A stretch of 64,000 nt of DNA from Solen grandis (GCA_021229015.1 CM037787.1:33555874-33619873), one strand, 5' to 3'. Shown: positions 12,481-24,370, counted from the first letter of the stretch. Translations and numbers: made by a program. The notes: generated by a model from the sequence alone, not told the origin.

Positions 12481-13739
12481 CAGCCAATATCCAAATCCTA
12501 AATACTGACTGTCAATTTTCATATCACCTAAACAGTGTCCTTATAGAGAGCTGGCTCAAATTCCACCCAAAAATACTTTGTGCTTAAGTATTTAAGTTTT
12601 ACTTAGGGCTAAGAATTTGTTTTTGGAATTCCACACAGTTGTGATTACCCTGATCCATAATCAACCCCTTAAAAACAGCTCAAATATTTAAGAAATTAAA
12701 AATTTGGCGACACTTGAGTCAGGGGTGTAAAATTCCACTCAGTCACTTACCCTGGCCTAAGAAAATCAGTGAAGGGCGATTGAAAAATTTCTTTGTTATT
12801 TTATTGATTTTCCTAACCTATCACAAATTTGGAAAAGGCTAGAGAGGGGGAGTAATGATAAATTTTGGGAAATTTTACACCTTGTGGCTGGTACTTAAAA
12901 ACGTTGGTACAGTGGGCTTGATCCATACAGATCTCTTGTTGTCATGGCAACCAAAATGTTTTTAACTGAAAAACATTAAAAAAAAAACAGAAATCAGTGG
13001 TCAGAAATTTTAAATTTTGGAACATCTTTGCATGGCCCCATACCATACAATTTTGCTAAAATGTAGTTGATCCCCGGAGAATGAACAAGGCTTTCAAAGG
13101 TGGGTTTTGATTCCAAATAGTTATACATGTTAATCTCTAATGAAATTTTATCAAATCTCTTGTTTTTGACCCATGGTAAGAAATTAATTTCCTTTGGCAC
13201 AAGATCTCTTGACATACAAGGCTCCCAGGTGGTGAGGCTAGTTTAAGTAAACAGTAGTTAACAGGTCTTCAATGAACCAGTGGTCAGAATTATTTTGATG
13301 GCATAAATAAACATCTCCTAGTTGGGTTTCCAGTATGTGAAAATGGCAGGTCCAGTTTGGTGGGTTGCTTCAAGTAGTTTTTCAATAGCTCATAGAAATT
13401 TTCTTTGTACCTAGCGATTTTAATTAAAACTTTCTTTTACCCAAGAGTTTTTTAATTCATTTTGCAGGGAAGTCCAAAAAAAATGTAGGTATATAAGTTT
13501 TTTACATACCAATAAAGCAGTATAAGGCATTTTTTAGATTCAACAAATGATTATCTCTTGGGAAAACATGTAAAAAATGAGTAGTTTCCAATTCTATTAT
13601 TACAGTATCACATACTTAAAAAATAGCACATTTCGAGGGGCGGAGTTTAAACAAAGCTAAGTGCATATATATGTAAAACCTTGGCCTGTTTTGCTCTCCT
13701 TTTTCAGCATTTTGGAACAATAAAATGTCAGTAAAGAAA

Positions 13740-14060
13740 ATTCATATCACAAAAACACCACCTTTAAACCCCATGAGAAAAAGTAAGCAAATATTTGACA
13801 ATTTCCCGAAAAATACCATATGATAAATACATAAAAAATATTTTGTAATATTGTTAGTTACATAAAAAACACCCCTTTCATTACAAAATACCTTCACCAA
13901 AATATTCTAAATACCACTATAATTATTATAAAAAATAACAAATCCGAAAAATACCAAATAATGATTTATAACTGGTTCATTTACTCAAAAATACCATAAT
14001 TTTCCTTACTTTTAAAAAATTCAAAAATATCCAAAGTACCATTATGATTTAAAAAAAACC
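13740..14060 (+). repeat. AAAATACCA-rich simple repeat
   Basis: The word AAAATACC(A/T) recurs roughly every 25-45 bases in an A-rich context. Low-complexity, partly shaped by poor consensus. Confidence 0.4.
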
Positions 14061-14489
14061 AAAAAAACAAAACAAAACAAAAAAACCCCAGATTTTTTAA
14101 TCAAGCTTAAAAAACACACACACACCAAAAATCAACACATTTGGAATTAAAACAAACTATATTTTTCAGCAATCACTTTTTATCACATTTTTGCTAGTTG
14201 CACACATAAAACTTCATATTTTCAAAGGTTTCAGAAATGTTTATTTTGGAATGGCCAAATTTATAAAATAATAAATATCATAAAAAAAAATAATTGGAAA
14301 GATAACAGTTCTATTTAATATGTAAATTTTCACCTTTGAGATTCTACGATCTCTAAATATATTAAAAAAAAGAGATTTCAATCCTTGAAAAAAAAAAAAA
14401 TTTAAAAGGCAAAAAAATGAGGAGAATACTCTTTGAATTTGTAAGCTGCTTGTGAGAATTTAAATTTTTCCAGTATTTGAGAACAAAAA

Positions 14490-14770
14490 TCAGCGAAGGT
14501 CAAGGTCACCAGAAGGTCAAAAATCACATGGAAAATAAAGAGTCCCCATTTAAGGTCAAAAATCACATGGAGGTTTTAAAAGGGCACATAAAGGTCAAAA
14601 GTCAAATGAAAGGTCAATGATAAATGGAGGTTAAGGGGTCAAGGCCTTTGTGAGGGATTAAGGTCACATAAAGGTCAAGGTCCATGAAGGTTATGGTCCT
14701 TTAAAGGTAAAAGGTTTTACCCTGAAGGTAAAGGGTTTTCACTTGAAGGTTATGGTCACATGAAAAAAGG
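14490..14770 (+). repeat. AAGGTCA tandem repeat
   Basis: About fifteen copies of AAGGTCA/AAGGTTA in short irregular units (AAGGTCAAGGTCA, AAAAATCACATGGAGG, TCACATAAAGGTCA). AAGGTCA is also the nuclear-receptor half-site word, but the tandem origin explains the pattern. Confidence 0.6.
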
Positions 14771-14779
14771 GGTGTTGGG

Positions 14780-16880
14780 TAGTGGGAAAAAGGGGACAAA
14801 ATTTAAAAAAAAAATCTTGGAGCACTTTTTCAAAATGAAATTCTCTACCGCAAGTGTTATAAAAAATTTATTCCCCCCTCGTAACTTTTTGTGTAGTTAA
14901 CGGCAACTATGAACTTCCCTATTCATGGATTTTTTTTCCCCTAGTGACAAAACTTAAACAAATGTGAGTTACGGGTTGCAAAATCCACCCCTTATTATTT
15001 TTTTACAAAGTATTGAATATGCATTATAGTCCACAGTGATAATAACTTCGTTAAAAACCCTGGTAAAAAAAAAATAGAAAAAACGGCATAATTTTAATGA
15101 TGTGTTTTTTTATAAAAATAAGAATAAGTGAGTGTCTAAATAAAATAATTTTAACTGTAAACATAGAGATAAAAAGACAGACATAAAAAAAAAAAAAAGG
15201 ATTAAATGATTTTTAAAATATGAAAACTTGATTTGTATGAAAATGCCCTATAACTTTTGGGGGGGATACTGTAACCCAAAAAAAATGTTAAAAAAATAAA
15301 AAAACCCTTTTTAACAAGCAAATATATTATCTATTTACATCACAATTTTACGAAAAAAAAATCAAAAAAAATCAAAGTTTTTAAAAAGCAACTTTAGTTT
15401 TAAAATACTTATCTAATGTATCATCAGATCCCAGAGATTTTATTTTTGTTTTCTCTAAAAAATTTAAATTTATTTTTCTTAATTTTACTTTAAAAAACAC
15501 TTTTTTAATTATCTACTTTGCTTGTAATATAAGTCTGCGTTGATCATTCACTATACAAGGTCTTAAATTTTTAAATTTTTAGGTCTTTGTTAAATTTTTT
15601 TCCCCTTATCAATTTTTTTAATTTAAATTAAAAAGGGGTAAAAATGCTAAAAAATTTGATCATGAAATGTTTTACAGTTACCATATTCACTTTTTTTAAA
15701 AAAACCCCGATAGAGTTAATGGGGGAAAATTTTAAAAAAACAATTTAAATTTTCTTTTTAAACAAAATTAAGTTTATAATATCTCTATAGCCCTACTTGT
15801 CTAAAAAATTTTTGTGAGCCAGCTTTTAATTTTTTCCGGAACCAGGCAAAAAATTTTTTATCTTGAACCAGTCTGAAAATTTTTTTCAAGAACCATTTTG
15901 TCATACATTTACATTTTTCATAAAAATATTTCTAAAATTTTTTATAAACCAGTTTTGTAATGTTTTTCCCCTTTTTCTTTAAAAAATTTACTTTTTTACA
16001 AACTTTCATAATTTTACATGTTTTCATGTAAAAAAAAACTTCATATTTTTTTAAAATGCTCTCACACCACACACAACAACACATACATCTATCAAAATTT
16101 TTCATCAACATTCTATACTTTTCCCAATTTTTCCCCCTCCACACAACTGTTTTTTAATTTCCCAAAAATATAAACAACTGGAAAACAGCTGCCCTACTTC
16201 AATCACATAAAAGATTTCCATTATTTGACAGATGCCTTACTTTTTATTAAAATACCCAAAGTTCCCCATTAGTATAATCATAGAAATTTTTTCCAGATTC
16301 TGTTTTGAATCTACTGTCAAATTTTTTTTTTAAAACGTTATCAACGTTTTAAAACAAAAAGTGTTGTTCTTTTTACATAAAAAAAGACAGTCATACAAAT
16401 TTTTAAAAATAACCAGACACAAATTATTTTTACACCCCAAACATTGTTACCAGTTTTCCATTACCCAGTCGCCTGTTGTCAATTTTTTTTTAAACCCCCC
16501 TCTCAAACCCTTTTAGATGAATCATTTTTACAATTAAATTTGAGTGTCATACACTTTTTTTAAAACCCTCCTTTTTTCCATTTTTTTTTTACACAAAAAA
16601 AGACTGTCACATTTAGTTTTTAAAACTACCTAGATTGTCACACTTTCCCGTTTTTTTAAAAAACCAGTCTGGGCACCTCTGTTTTTGTGCTTTGTAAGGG
16701 CCCGTCTGCATTAATTTGGGGCTTCTCAAGAACTTGATGACAGCCCTTTTTACCAGAACCCACGTCCCGACTCTTGGGAAAAAAAATTTTTTACCTATTG
16801 ATAAAAACAAATTTTTTTTCAGATAAACAAATTTAATTGTTTACTTACTTTAAAAAAAAGTATTATGAAAGTATTGCTTA
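14780..16880. other. AT-rich, homopolymer-damaged, no gene
   Basis: A and T runs dominate. Words such as AACCAGT(C/T)TG and GTCATACA recur irregularly at 15800-16560, suggesting an old minisatellite. ORFs are spurious. Confidence 0.5.
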
Positions 16881-16954
16881 GGCAATCTAAGTCCCCCACC
16901 CCGGGGGAAAGGAAAACAAGACCCCCAAAAACACCACAAACCAACCCCCTTTTT

Positions 16955-17014
16955 TTTCCCCCCATATAACAACATCCAGCTAATTACAGGTGGAGGAAGA
17001 CCCGGGTCTGAAAA
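16955..17014 (-). repeat. SINE fragment (family D)
   Basis: CATATAACAACATCCAGCTAATTACAGGTGGAGGAAGACC is the reverse complement of GGTCTTCCTCCACCTGTAATTAG, part of the SINE family at 32084-32285 and 36632-36842. Confidence 0.75.
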
Positions 17015-17024
17015 CTGTATTTAA

Positions 17025-17445
17025 AAAAAAATTTTAAAATTTCCAAAAGGGCCCTTAAATTTCCCCCCAAAAAACGATGGACCGGAAAGAAAATCATTAA
17101 ATTGGATCAGTAAAAATCATGGTTTTAAAAACCAAAAATTAGATGAATATCTGCAAAAGGTTTTGAAAAAAAACTGGGAAAAAAAGCTATTTTTAAAGAA
17201 ATTTTTAATTCCCAAGGGGCCCTAATTTCCGTTTTAAAAATCAGTGGACCGGAAGAAACTCAAAAATTGATTTTGTAAGTCATGGTGGGTAGACTCCACA
17301 CCCAAAAATTAGATGAATATCTTTCAAGCGGTTAGGGAAAAAAATCCGGGGGGAAAAGTGTTTTGGGGGGAGGACTGACGGACCGAGGGCGGACGGAGTC
17401 CCAAAACCCCATGCCCCCTTAGCAAAGCCGGTAGGGGACTAAAAA
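17025..17445 (+). repeat. Tandem-repeat element, two ~170-bp units and tail
   Basis: Two units share GG(A)CCGGAA(G)AAA, ATTAGATGAATATCT and GTTTTxAAAAxC. A GACGGACCGAGGGCGGACGG run and the tail GTCCCAAAAC...CCGGTAGGGGACTAAAAAAA follow. The tail matches the minus-strand copy at 1325-1410. Strongly homopolymer-damaged. Confidence 0.6.
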
Positions 17446-17799
17446 AAAAACCCCCCAAAATGCAGGAGTTTTAAATTTCCCACTTCCCTGCTTTTTTTTT
17501 TGATTGTGTTGTTATAGATATTTCCTGTGGTTCAGATATTTCAAAATTAACTTTGCAGTCTACCCCAAAAACTTACACTGGAAAATTTAGGTAGTCAAGG
17601 GTTTTTAAACCTGGTATACAAAAAATATGACATGGTAGTTTGTGAGCATTTGTTTTAAGGGGTTTTTAAATGGGGAAGATGATGAGTACATTTTTAATTC
17701 TTAATATGGAGAGGTGCAATATTTTTACAACTTTAAAATTGACCCTTTTACCTAATTTTAAAGCATTTTGAAACAATGGCAAAAAGAGCATAACTACTG

Positions 17800-17927
17800 G
17801 ACCCCCAGTAACTGCTGAATTATCCAAGGTCTTAAAATTTTCCTCCTGTGGTAAAAATCTTTTTTAAAAACCCGCTGGTCACTGCCTTGATCAGACTGCT
17901 CAGAGTAAAGGGAAATGAACTCCCATA
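17800..17927 (-). CDS. M1 aminopeptidase near-C-terminal exon (fragment)
   Basis: A clean 20-codon run at 17868-17927 reads YGSSFPFTLSSLIKAVTSGF, matching the family's YGGGSF.FS.LIK.VT.RF just before the C-terminal end. Downstream frames are broken: KFxDLG and FSSYWGSS appear in shifted frames and could be the final helix region. Neither splice border nor stop codon can be fixed because the stretch has inflated A, T and C runs. The exon for the preceding DNPLGR-like segment was not found between here and 21458. Confidence 0.55.
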
Positions 17928-17929
17928 TT

Positions 17930-18984
17930 AAATTTTTGGGTTTAATAAGCAAAGAGGTCATGTTCTAGTCAAAATGATCTTGAATATTTTCAAATTATCA
18001 AAATGTTAAAAAATTTATCTGAATGGATTCTTTTTTTTTTTTCAAAATCCCAAACATTCTTAGAAATATTTCAAAAAATCCCAATTTTTTGGAAAATATT
18101 TGAAAAAAATTCGTTTTTTTCAACATAAAAAAATTTCATAAAAATATTTGCACGTGTTAAATTTTTTCAAAAAAAATAATCTTAAAAATATTTGCATAAA
18201 ATTCCCAATTTTTTCAAAATCAAAAAAAAAATTTGAAAAAAATCTACCAGAAAATTTTTCTTTTTTTCCCAAAACAGTTTTTTCTGCAAAAAAACAAGTT
18301 ACATAAAATCTTGAAAAAAAATCCAGAAAGACAAGCTTTTTATATCATTATTATTATACGGGACAACTCTATCAAAATACAAAATTTTTCCTTTTTTTAC
18401 TATTTTAAAGCCATTTTGTCAATGTTTTTGGAAAAAGGGATAAACGGAAAAATGTAGCACAAATAATCAAAAAAAAATTACTCAAACTAAAACACCCGAA
18501 AGTCACCATGCTAAATTTTCTGATTTACCCCGCATTGAATTTTATATTTCTAAATTAGTGGTTACCGTTTCAGAAGAGCTCCCCTTTTGCTGCCCCGAAC
18601 CGCCAGGCCAGGATCTGACCAGAGCTCGAACCTGCCACAGCCCCCACCCCGGAGTCCGTGGTTTCCCCGAGGTCTCACTTTCTTTTTGTCCTAGCATAGG
18701 CAAGAAAACTGGCACACACAAAAAAAAAAAGTTAAAAAAAATTCCATTTTCTAGCATTCATTTAGAAAAAGTTTCTGTGTGGGACCAGTACTTTGAAACT
18801 TTTTTTTTTTCTTCTGATAAAATTTTTTTTATGCAATGCGTTTCCCTATTGGCCACCATCGCATAATACCTTTGGGTTTGAACGTGCATTTTTGGGAAAA
18901 TTTTTTGCAAAATTTTTGCCCCCTAAAGAGGTTTGATCCCCCAAAAATTTTAGATTTACAGTCCCTACAAAACTACTTGACCCC
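17930..18984. other. AT-rich with a CpG-rich island, no gene assigned
   Basis: Mostly A/T runs. 18560-18700 is GC-rich and carries a tRNA-B-box-like GGTTCGAGCTC on the minus strand, so it may be a decayed SINE head. It does not match the aminopeptidase in any frame. Confidence 0.4.
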
Positions 18985-20695
18985 CAATTTGAAAAAAGAG
19001 CTGTCGAGGGGAAAACACGCTGGGCTATTTTAAAATGTTGTTTTGGGGGAAACATTTGAAATCTATTTTAAAATTTTTGCCCCTTTATAGTAACAGTAAA
19101 AAATGTATACCTTTATAGTTTTGATACCCTTAATTATTTAGATGTCTAAAATCAATTTCCCCTGCCCAGTTACTGAGACATAAGCCAATAAAACTGTGCA
19201 TGCAAAAAAATTAAACCAAAAATCCAAGTTTAAAAAAAAGGGCCCAATTTTTCATCGTTTAAAAAAAATCCTCCTGTTTTTGTGCCCCTTTAAGGGCACA
19301 CCCTTTAAAATTTTTAGTCAATTCCACAAGCAATTTCTGAGATATAAGCTGGATAGTAGCTTGAATGCAAAAATTTTTAAACCCTAATTTTTAAGTTAAA
19401 AGGGGGTTTTAATTTTTAATTTTTTCCATCAAATGTTATCTTCCCTTTTTGTATGATACCCCTAAAATTTTAAAGATGTTTTAAAACAATTCCATGCCTG
19501 GACTTGAGATATAAGCATGAAAATACCTTGCATTTCCCCAAAAAATTTAACCAAAAAATTTTTAAAAAAAAAAAAGGGGCCAAAAATTGTAAAATTTTCC
19601 CTAAAAAGTTAAAAAACCTTGATGTATGATATCCCTTTAAAATTTTTAAAGGGATTTCAAATCAAACCCTTTCCTGGATAATGAGAAAATAAGCATGGGA
19701 AAATAAATTGCATGCAAAACTTTAACAAAATTTTTTAAGTTTAAAAAAAAGGGCCATAACTTGTAATATATTCCCTCAAGAGTTTTTTTACCCTGAAATT
19801 TGATACCCCCAAAAGTATTTAAAAAGTCTTTAAATCAAACCCCTACCTGGATACTGGTTTTTTGCATGAAAGTACCCTTTTTCATGCAAAACTTTAACCA
19901 AAATTTTTTAAGTTAAAAAAGGGGGCCCTAACTTGTAATATATTTCCCTCCCAAAAATTGTCTACCCTGAAAAATTTGATACCCCTAAACTTATTTTAAA
20001 AATGTTTCAAATCAATCCCCTACACGGATTCTGAGTTTTTAGCATGAAAGTACCTTGCAGTAAACCCTTTTAAACCCAAAAATTTTTAAGTTAAAAAAGG
20101 GGCCCTAACTTGTAAATATTCCATCAAAAAATTTTTCTACCCTGAAAGTATGATACCCCTAAAGTATTTAAAAATGTTTCAAATTTAATCCCAACCTGGA
20201 TACTGGGATTTTTAGCTGAAAGGGAAAATTTCATGCAAAACTTTAACCAAAATTTCTGAGTTAAAAAGGGGCCATTTTGTAATATATTCCATCAAGAGTT
20301 ACTAACTTGGTTGTATGATCCCCCTAAACATATTCAAAAAACTTTCAAGTAAAATACCATGAAGGGGTTATTGAGATAAAACTAGTTAGTAGCTTGCACG
20401 CAAAATTTTAAACCCAAAATTTTTATTGCATGCAAAATTTTAAACCCAAAAATTTCTAAGTTAAAAAGGGGGGTTTTTAAATTCATATTAAATTCAGTAA
20501 AAGAGTATCTCCCTTTTGGTTTGTCTGATCCCCCTAAAATTTTAATTATAAACTTTTAAGTCAATACCATAAATGGTTATTGAGATATAAGGTTGATAGT
20601 AACTTGCACGCAAAATTTTAAACCCAAAAAGCTGAAACCCGCCAGGGTGATACAAAAGCTCTCATATTCTACGAATAGTCAAGCTAAAAAAGGAA
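18985..20695 (+). repeat. Tandem-repeat element (53430 family), corrupted copy
   Basis: Head AAGAGCTGTCGAGGGG...CACGCTGGGCTATTTT; about nine units of ~165 bases anchored by AACTTTAACCAAAATTT-type words and ATTCCATCAAGAG; tail ACAAAAGCTCTCATATTCTACGAATAGTCAAGCTAAAAA. Each landmark has a cleaner counterpart at 53430-54697. It sits in the aminopeptidase gene, in the gap between recognised exons at 17.9 and 21.5 kb. Confidence 0.8.
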
Positions 20696-21457
20696 TCAAA
20701 AAAACCAACCTTAAGATCTGTTGTCAATGATCATAACTCCTACATATTGCTTGGAATATTATAGTAGAAAAAATTCACATTTCATTTAAAAAAATAAGCA
20801 ATAAAAAATACATCAAAGTAAACAAGTTGATTAGCAACATAAAAACTTTGGCCCCATACTTGTGTTTACAATAAAACTCCTTTGCTTGCTTATCAGATTA
20901 GTAGGTTTCCCTTTACAAGACTGGTCTTAAAACAGAAATTTATTATTTTACATCGAAATTTAAGGGTTTTTTTAACCCTTTTCCCTCATAGAGGATACCA
21001 GGGAAAAGACCTATGGAACGCAAAAAACCGATCAGCCTGCAAGAAACTCGCAGGCTGTTTCGGGTTTTTATGCTGTTGCTTTTCCCTTCAGTGGTCTGGT
21101 AATGAGGATTTTAAAATTTTAAATTTGTTATGGTTTGAGTTTGGCTTTCTGCGGGAATCAGGCTTTATTTGGTCCCTATTGAGTGGTCAAAATGAGTCTA
21201 TATGAGGGAAAGGGGGTTAACAAAAGCATGTCCCCCCAAAATTTTAAATGATCCCTAAATTTTTAACTATAAGGGGCACTGAAAAAGTCAATTTTAAAAC
21301 CCTGAGTATAGCATGGATTCTCTGTAGAATAGCCCTGCAAGGTGGCCAGTAACTGCGGGTCACATGTCAGCTAACGGTTTTCAAGTTGGATCCCTGTTTA
21401 CCCCCAAAAGGGGGGGAATGTTCATGTTACAGTAAATGAAAGTAGCACAGTTGGTAC
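20696..21457. other. No gene; one perfect hairpin
   Basis: CAGCCTGC-AAGAAACTC-GCAGGCTG at about 21034-21059 is a perfect 8-bp-stem hairpin, probably part of an unidentified repeat. No exon seen. Confidence 0.4.
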
Positions 21458-21567
21458 CTTGACAACAAGTTTGCCTCCCTTGAGTGCCAAGAGCTGAGGG
21501 AACCCTTTCCCTTGTTTTTGACGCATCGGTTTCCTGCGTGTTTGCATCCCCCGACTGTGTCCCAGCT
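21458..21567 (-). CDS. M1 aminopeptidase exon: C domain AGTQS...ALGTSREANLLSR
   Basis: About 110 bp. One frame reads RAGTQSGD then QETDASKTRERVPSALGT; after one frame change it continues SREANLLSR. This fits the family stretch (A)IRxGxxxxW....Y.....A.EK..LL.ALG.SRE..LL.RYL. Proposed borders: CAG|AGCTGG and CAAG|GTACCA. The WxxxW-type middle is damaged. It was recognised only by order and pattern, so borders are tentative. Confidence 0.65.
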
Positions 21568-22729
21568 CTGATCATTTCCCTACCGGGAAACCCCGGGGTG
21601 GTAAATCACATTTTCAAGTTTGCATTGATGCTGTGAGGGGGATACAGAACAAAGTGTTAGCACTTAAGTAGATTTGACCTCCACCCAATTTCCTGATTCA
21701 ATTAAACCCTGCAATCTCTGGATGGACCAAAAAGAAAGTGCATTTCTGATTATTGTTAACAAACACTGTAACTCTTTCTACGATGAGCAAATTTTCAAGA
21801 TAATACAATTTTAAATCAATTTTTAAAAAATGGGAAATTTTGTCTTAACAGGTGCATTCAAAATGAATTAAAGGGTATTCCCAAGAGCTTTCAATTTTTA
21901 TCCCCAAAGGGTTTTCAATTGTTGTTTTTTCTTTTCACCCAAAAAAACACATAGTTTTATTCTGTGAGCAGCTGAAAAGGGAAAAGATTTCCACTCCTAA
22001 AAAATGGAAATTGGTATCTCTTTTTCAGAAACCCTTTATTTTAGTCATATCATTTATAAAATGATTTGATGGGAAAAATGGAACCTGTTCCAATTTTTTT
22101 TTTTTTTTTTTTTTCAATGCTGATATCACATTTTAAAAACAATTTCAAAAGTATTAAGAAATGGACATGAGTTTGCCATCCAAATTTTTTTTGACACAAC
22201 TGTATTCAGGAATGAACCTTTTTTTTCATTCCCCAAAAATTTAAAGTCCTACTGAAATATCTAAAAAGATATTACTTATTTAAAAAGAGCACCATTTTTT
22301 GGAGGCCAATACTTTTTTAAAAAAAGAGGAAAAAAATTTGGTAAAAAAGGAAAAAAAAAATTATGGTCCCTTTATTTGAATGTAGCCCTTGTTATAGTGA
22401 ACAAATAAGCGGTTTTAAAGACAGAAGTTTCAATAGTTTAGACGTTATGGCCAAGGTTAAAGTTTTCATGACGACAATGACGAAAAAAAACAACAACAAA
22501 AAAAAACTAGAGAGGGTGATGACAAAACCCCCGGGTTTGTTTTCTTTGAAAAACAGACAAACTAAAACTGACCAAAATATCACGTCTTCAGAGTGAAAAA
22601 TTCCTAAAAATTTTCCTTGCCCTTAGGTAAATCAAGAAAAAATTTACGTACAAAGAAATGTTGATTTACTTTTCCCTGAACCCCTTTTTGTTCACTCACA
22701 ATGGAGAGCAGGGTTTTGGAATTTTACAC
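21568..22729. other. Intronic sequence, damaged; no gene
   Basis: Contains a 21-base T run near 22097. At 22430-22500 there is a fragment (GTTATGGCCAAGGTTAAAGTTTTCATGACGACA) that recurs at 52640-52690, another repeat-family tail. Confidence 0.5.
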
Positions 22730-23133
22730 CCCGTAATCACCATCTCTCCCTTTAATGATTTTCTTTCCAATGATCAAATTCCTTTCCAAAACCCCTTTTT
22801 TGATTGTCTTCTCATGACCCAGCGAAGGGGTATTCCAAGGTTTCTCCCCCGTAAATACTTCTGTAAGAGTGTTCCAGTTTCCTCCCACGTAACTGCATCA
22901 AGCTGTTTCTTTATCAGGGGAAAAACATAAGCTTTGTAGTTTCAAATGCAGGCGTTTTGCGATTCTGATCTCTATGTAGTAGAGATTGTCGGGAGCGGGG
23001 CGCCGGGAGGTAATCGTCCTCGTTCACCATGTACTGACTGAGGTCCCGGGCATTAAATGTAGGGTAGTAAACCCCCCCTTGCCAGCATGAATGCATCGTC
23101 TATAAGGCCTGCCCTTTCGGCCACCGAGATATC
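22730..23133 (-). CDS. M1 aminopeptidase exon: ERAP1-like C domain (several frameshifts)
   Basis: 404 bp between TATCAG| and about |GTGTAA. Reading through frame changes it gives DISVAERAGLIDDAFMLARG, then NARDLSQYMVNEDDYLP, RKTPAFET, LIKKQLDAVTWEETGTLLQK, LGHEKTIKK and FDHWKENH. These are the successive helices of the M1 C-terminal domain (ID DAF.LARAG, L.YL..E.DYLPW, AxRLGH...). At least four frame switches occur, near the C run at 23072-23078, around 22910-22925, near 22845-22850, and in the 22825/22790 runs. All fall at or next to homopolymers, so consensus error is likelier than decay. Confidence 0.9.
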
Positions 23134-23718
23134 CTGATATACAGATAAACATGAGGTGATTTGTTTGGTGATACAGTCAAGATCTATTAAATAGTTTTTG
23201 TCAAGGGCATATAACTTTGCAGTGAATTTCCCAGTTACATAAATAATATGCTATACACAACTACATACATATAAGGTTTAATGGGTGGTTCCTTAACTGT
23301 CAATCAAGTATGTTTACATAAATTAACTTTTCCAACCAGTGTAAGTGTGAAGCACATGGATGAACGGTTGACCTACTTTACTCAAAAGAACATATGCTTT
23401 TTTGTTTTTGATTCTGTTTGTAAGCACTTGAACTGAGTATGAATAGAAACTGTCAAAATATCAATATCAATACCTGAAATCCATTAAAGATTATTTAGGA
23501 GTCGTATGTACAAAATCTGACAAATAGACAGCAGACAGCATCATAACATTATAAAACCCTACATGAATAAAAATTTGCTTAAGACTTCAAGAATGCATGG
23601 AAGAAGAATCTCTCACCATCTAAGCTGTGACAGACAGAAAGAAAAAAAAGTGTGGCCAGTGTACTAGTATACCATAGTTTATGATGAAGAAGACTGAAAA
23701 TGGTAAATTGACCCAAAT

Positions 23719-24131
23719 CAGGGTTCCTACAAAATTGAAAAATCAAAATTCCCTGACCAAACTCAAAATTCCCCGACCAAATTAAGAGCAAATCCAGCAG
23801 CAAATACAGATCTTTCAAAGCTAAGTTACTTTTAGATATTTTTTTTATTTTCAAACATGAAATAATGGTTGGATGCTATTGGGAACTTATTTAATATTAT
23901 GCCAATCTGACAATTCAAACTGACAGAAAAAAGCCAAATGGAAGAATCTGCCTTAGCCTTTCCTTATTATAATCCTCCTGCTGTTTGTTCGACATTCATT
24001 GATTGTAAAATTTTTCCCTGAGTTCTTCTGAATTTCCAAATTTCCCTGACCAATTTCAAATTTCCCTGACTTTTCCCTGACCTTGAAAAATATCATTTTT
24101 CCCTGACTTTTCCCTGACTGTGGGAACCCTG
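23719..24131. mobile_element. hAT-like MITE with subterminal TCCCTGAC repeats
   Basis: Starts CAGGGTTCCTAC and ends GTGGGAACCCTG, an imperfect 12-bp TIR of hAT type. TCCCTGACC/TCCCCGACC words cluster at both ends, about two on the left and seven on the right, as in the subterminal binding sites of hAT elements. No transposase. The flanking octamers ACCCAAAT and CAAATGAC do not match, so the superfamily is tentative. It lies in an intron of the aminopeptidase gene. Confidence 0.6.
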
Positions 24132-24188
24132 CAAATGACCCCCTTGTGTACTGACTGGGCCAAATATGAAAGATAACCCTGTACCCAC

Positions 24189-24322
24189 TGACCCGTGGTT
24201 CTTCTTGTTCAGCTGCTGTATCAGTCTTGACCAGTTATCCTTGTCGTAGTTGACCCGGTAATAACCGTTCATCCCACAGTTCCCTTCATCCAGCCCAGTC
24301 GCCGAGTCCAGCATGAACGACT
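24189..24322 (-). CDS. M1 aminopeptidase exon: GYYRVNYD motif
   Basis: 134 bp, intact. Contains GMNGYYRVNYDKDNWSRLIQ then QLNKKNHGS; GYYRVNYD..NW..LI.QL is the conserved entry to the ERAP1-like C-terminal helical domain. Acceptor GTTCCAG|AGTCG; the donor is taken as TCA|GTGGGT because it keeps phase 0 with the next exon (DISVAERAGLIDD). A second possible donor nearby breaks the frame. The intron before it is 4.9 kb. A hAT-like MITE ends 57 bases from its 3' edge. Confidence 0.95.
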
Positions 24323-24370
24323 CTGGAACAGTCAGACAAATGTTTCAACCATCTACCCCTTGGTAACACT

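Larger units (their letters stand above)
10650..23110. other. Low-accuracy consensus interval (homopolymer inflation)
   Basis: Runs of A, T, C and G of 5-9 bases replace mixed sequence throughout, and C and G runs are abundant despite the AT-rich background. Two internal checks support error over biology. Aminopeptidase exons here (22730, 21458, 17800) are frameshifted at homopolymers, while exons at 24189, 29234, 29753, 30822 and 33743 are clean. The repeat element at 18985-20695 is the same family as 53430-54697 but with CATAA-type words turned into CCC or TTT runs. Edges are approximate. A smaller similar patch spans about 32420-33720. Confidence 0.75.

Noticed and set aside
12994..13215. 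73-codon minus ORF as a terminal aminopeptidase exon
   Set aside because: No match to the C-terminal helices; it lies in damaged consensus beyond the last recognised exon.
18542..18757. GC-rich ORFs on both strands as a possible aminopeptidase exon
   Set aside because: No frame matches the family at the expected position; B-box-like GGTTCGAG suggests a decayed SINE head.
23711..24139. 8-bp target duplication around the CAGGGTTCC element
   Set aside because: Flanking octamers ACCCAAAT and CAAATGAC share only a shifted CAAAT; it is not a duplication in register.
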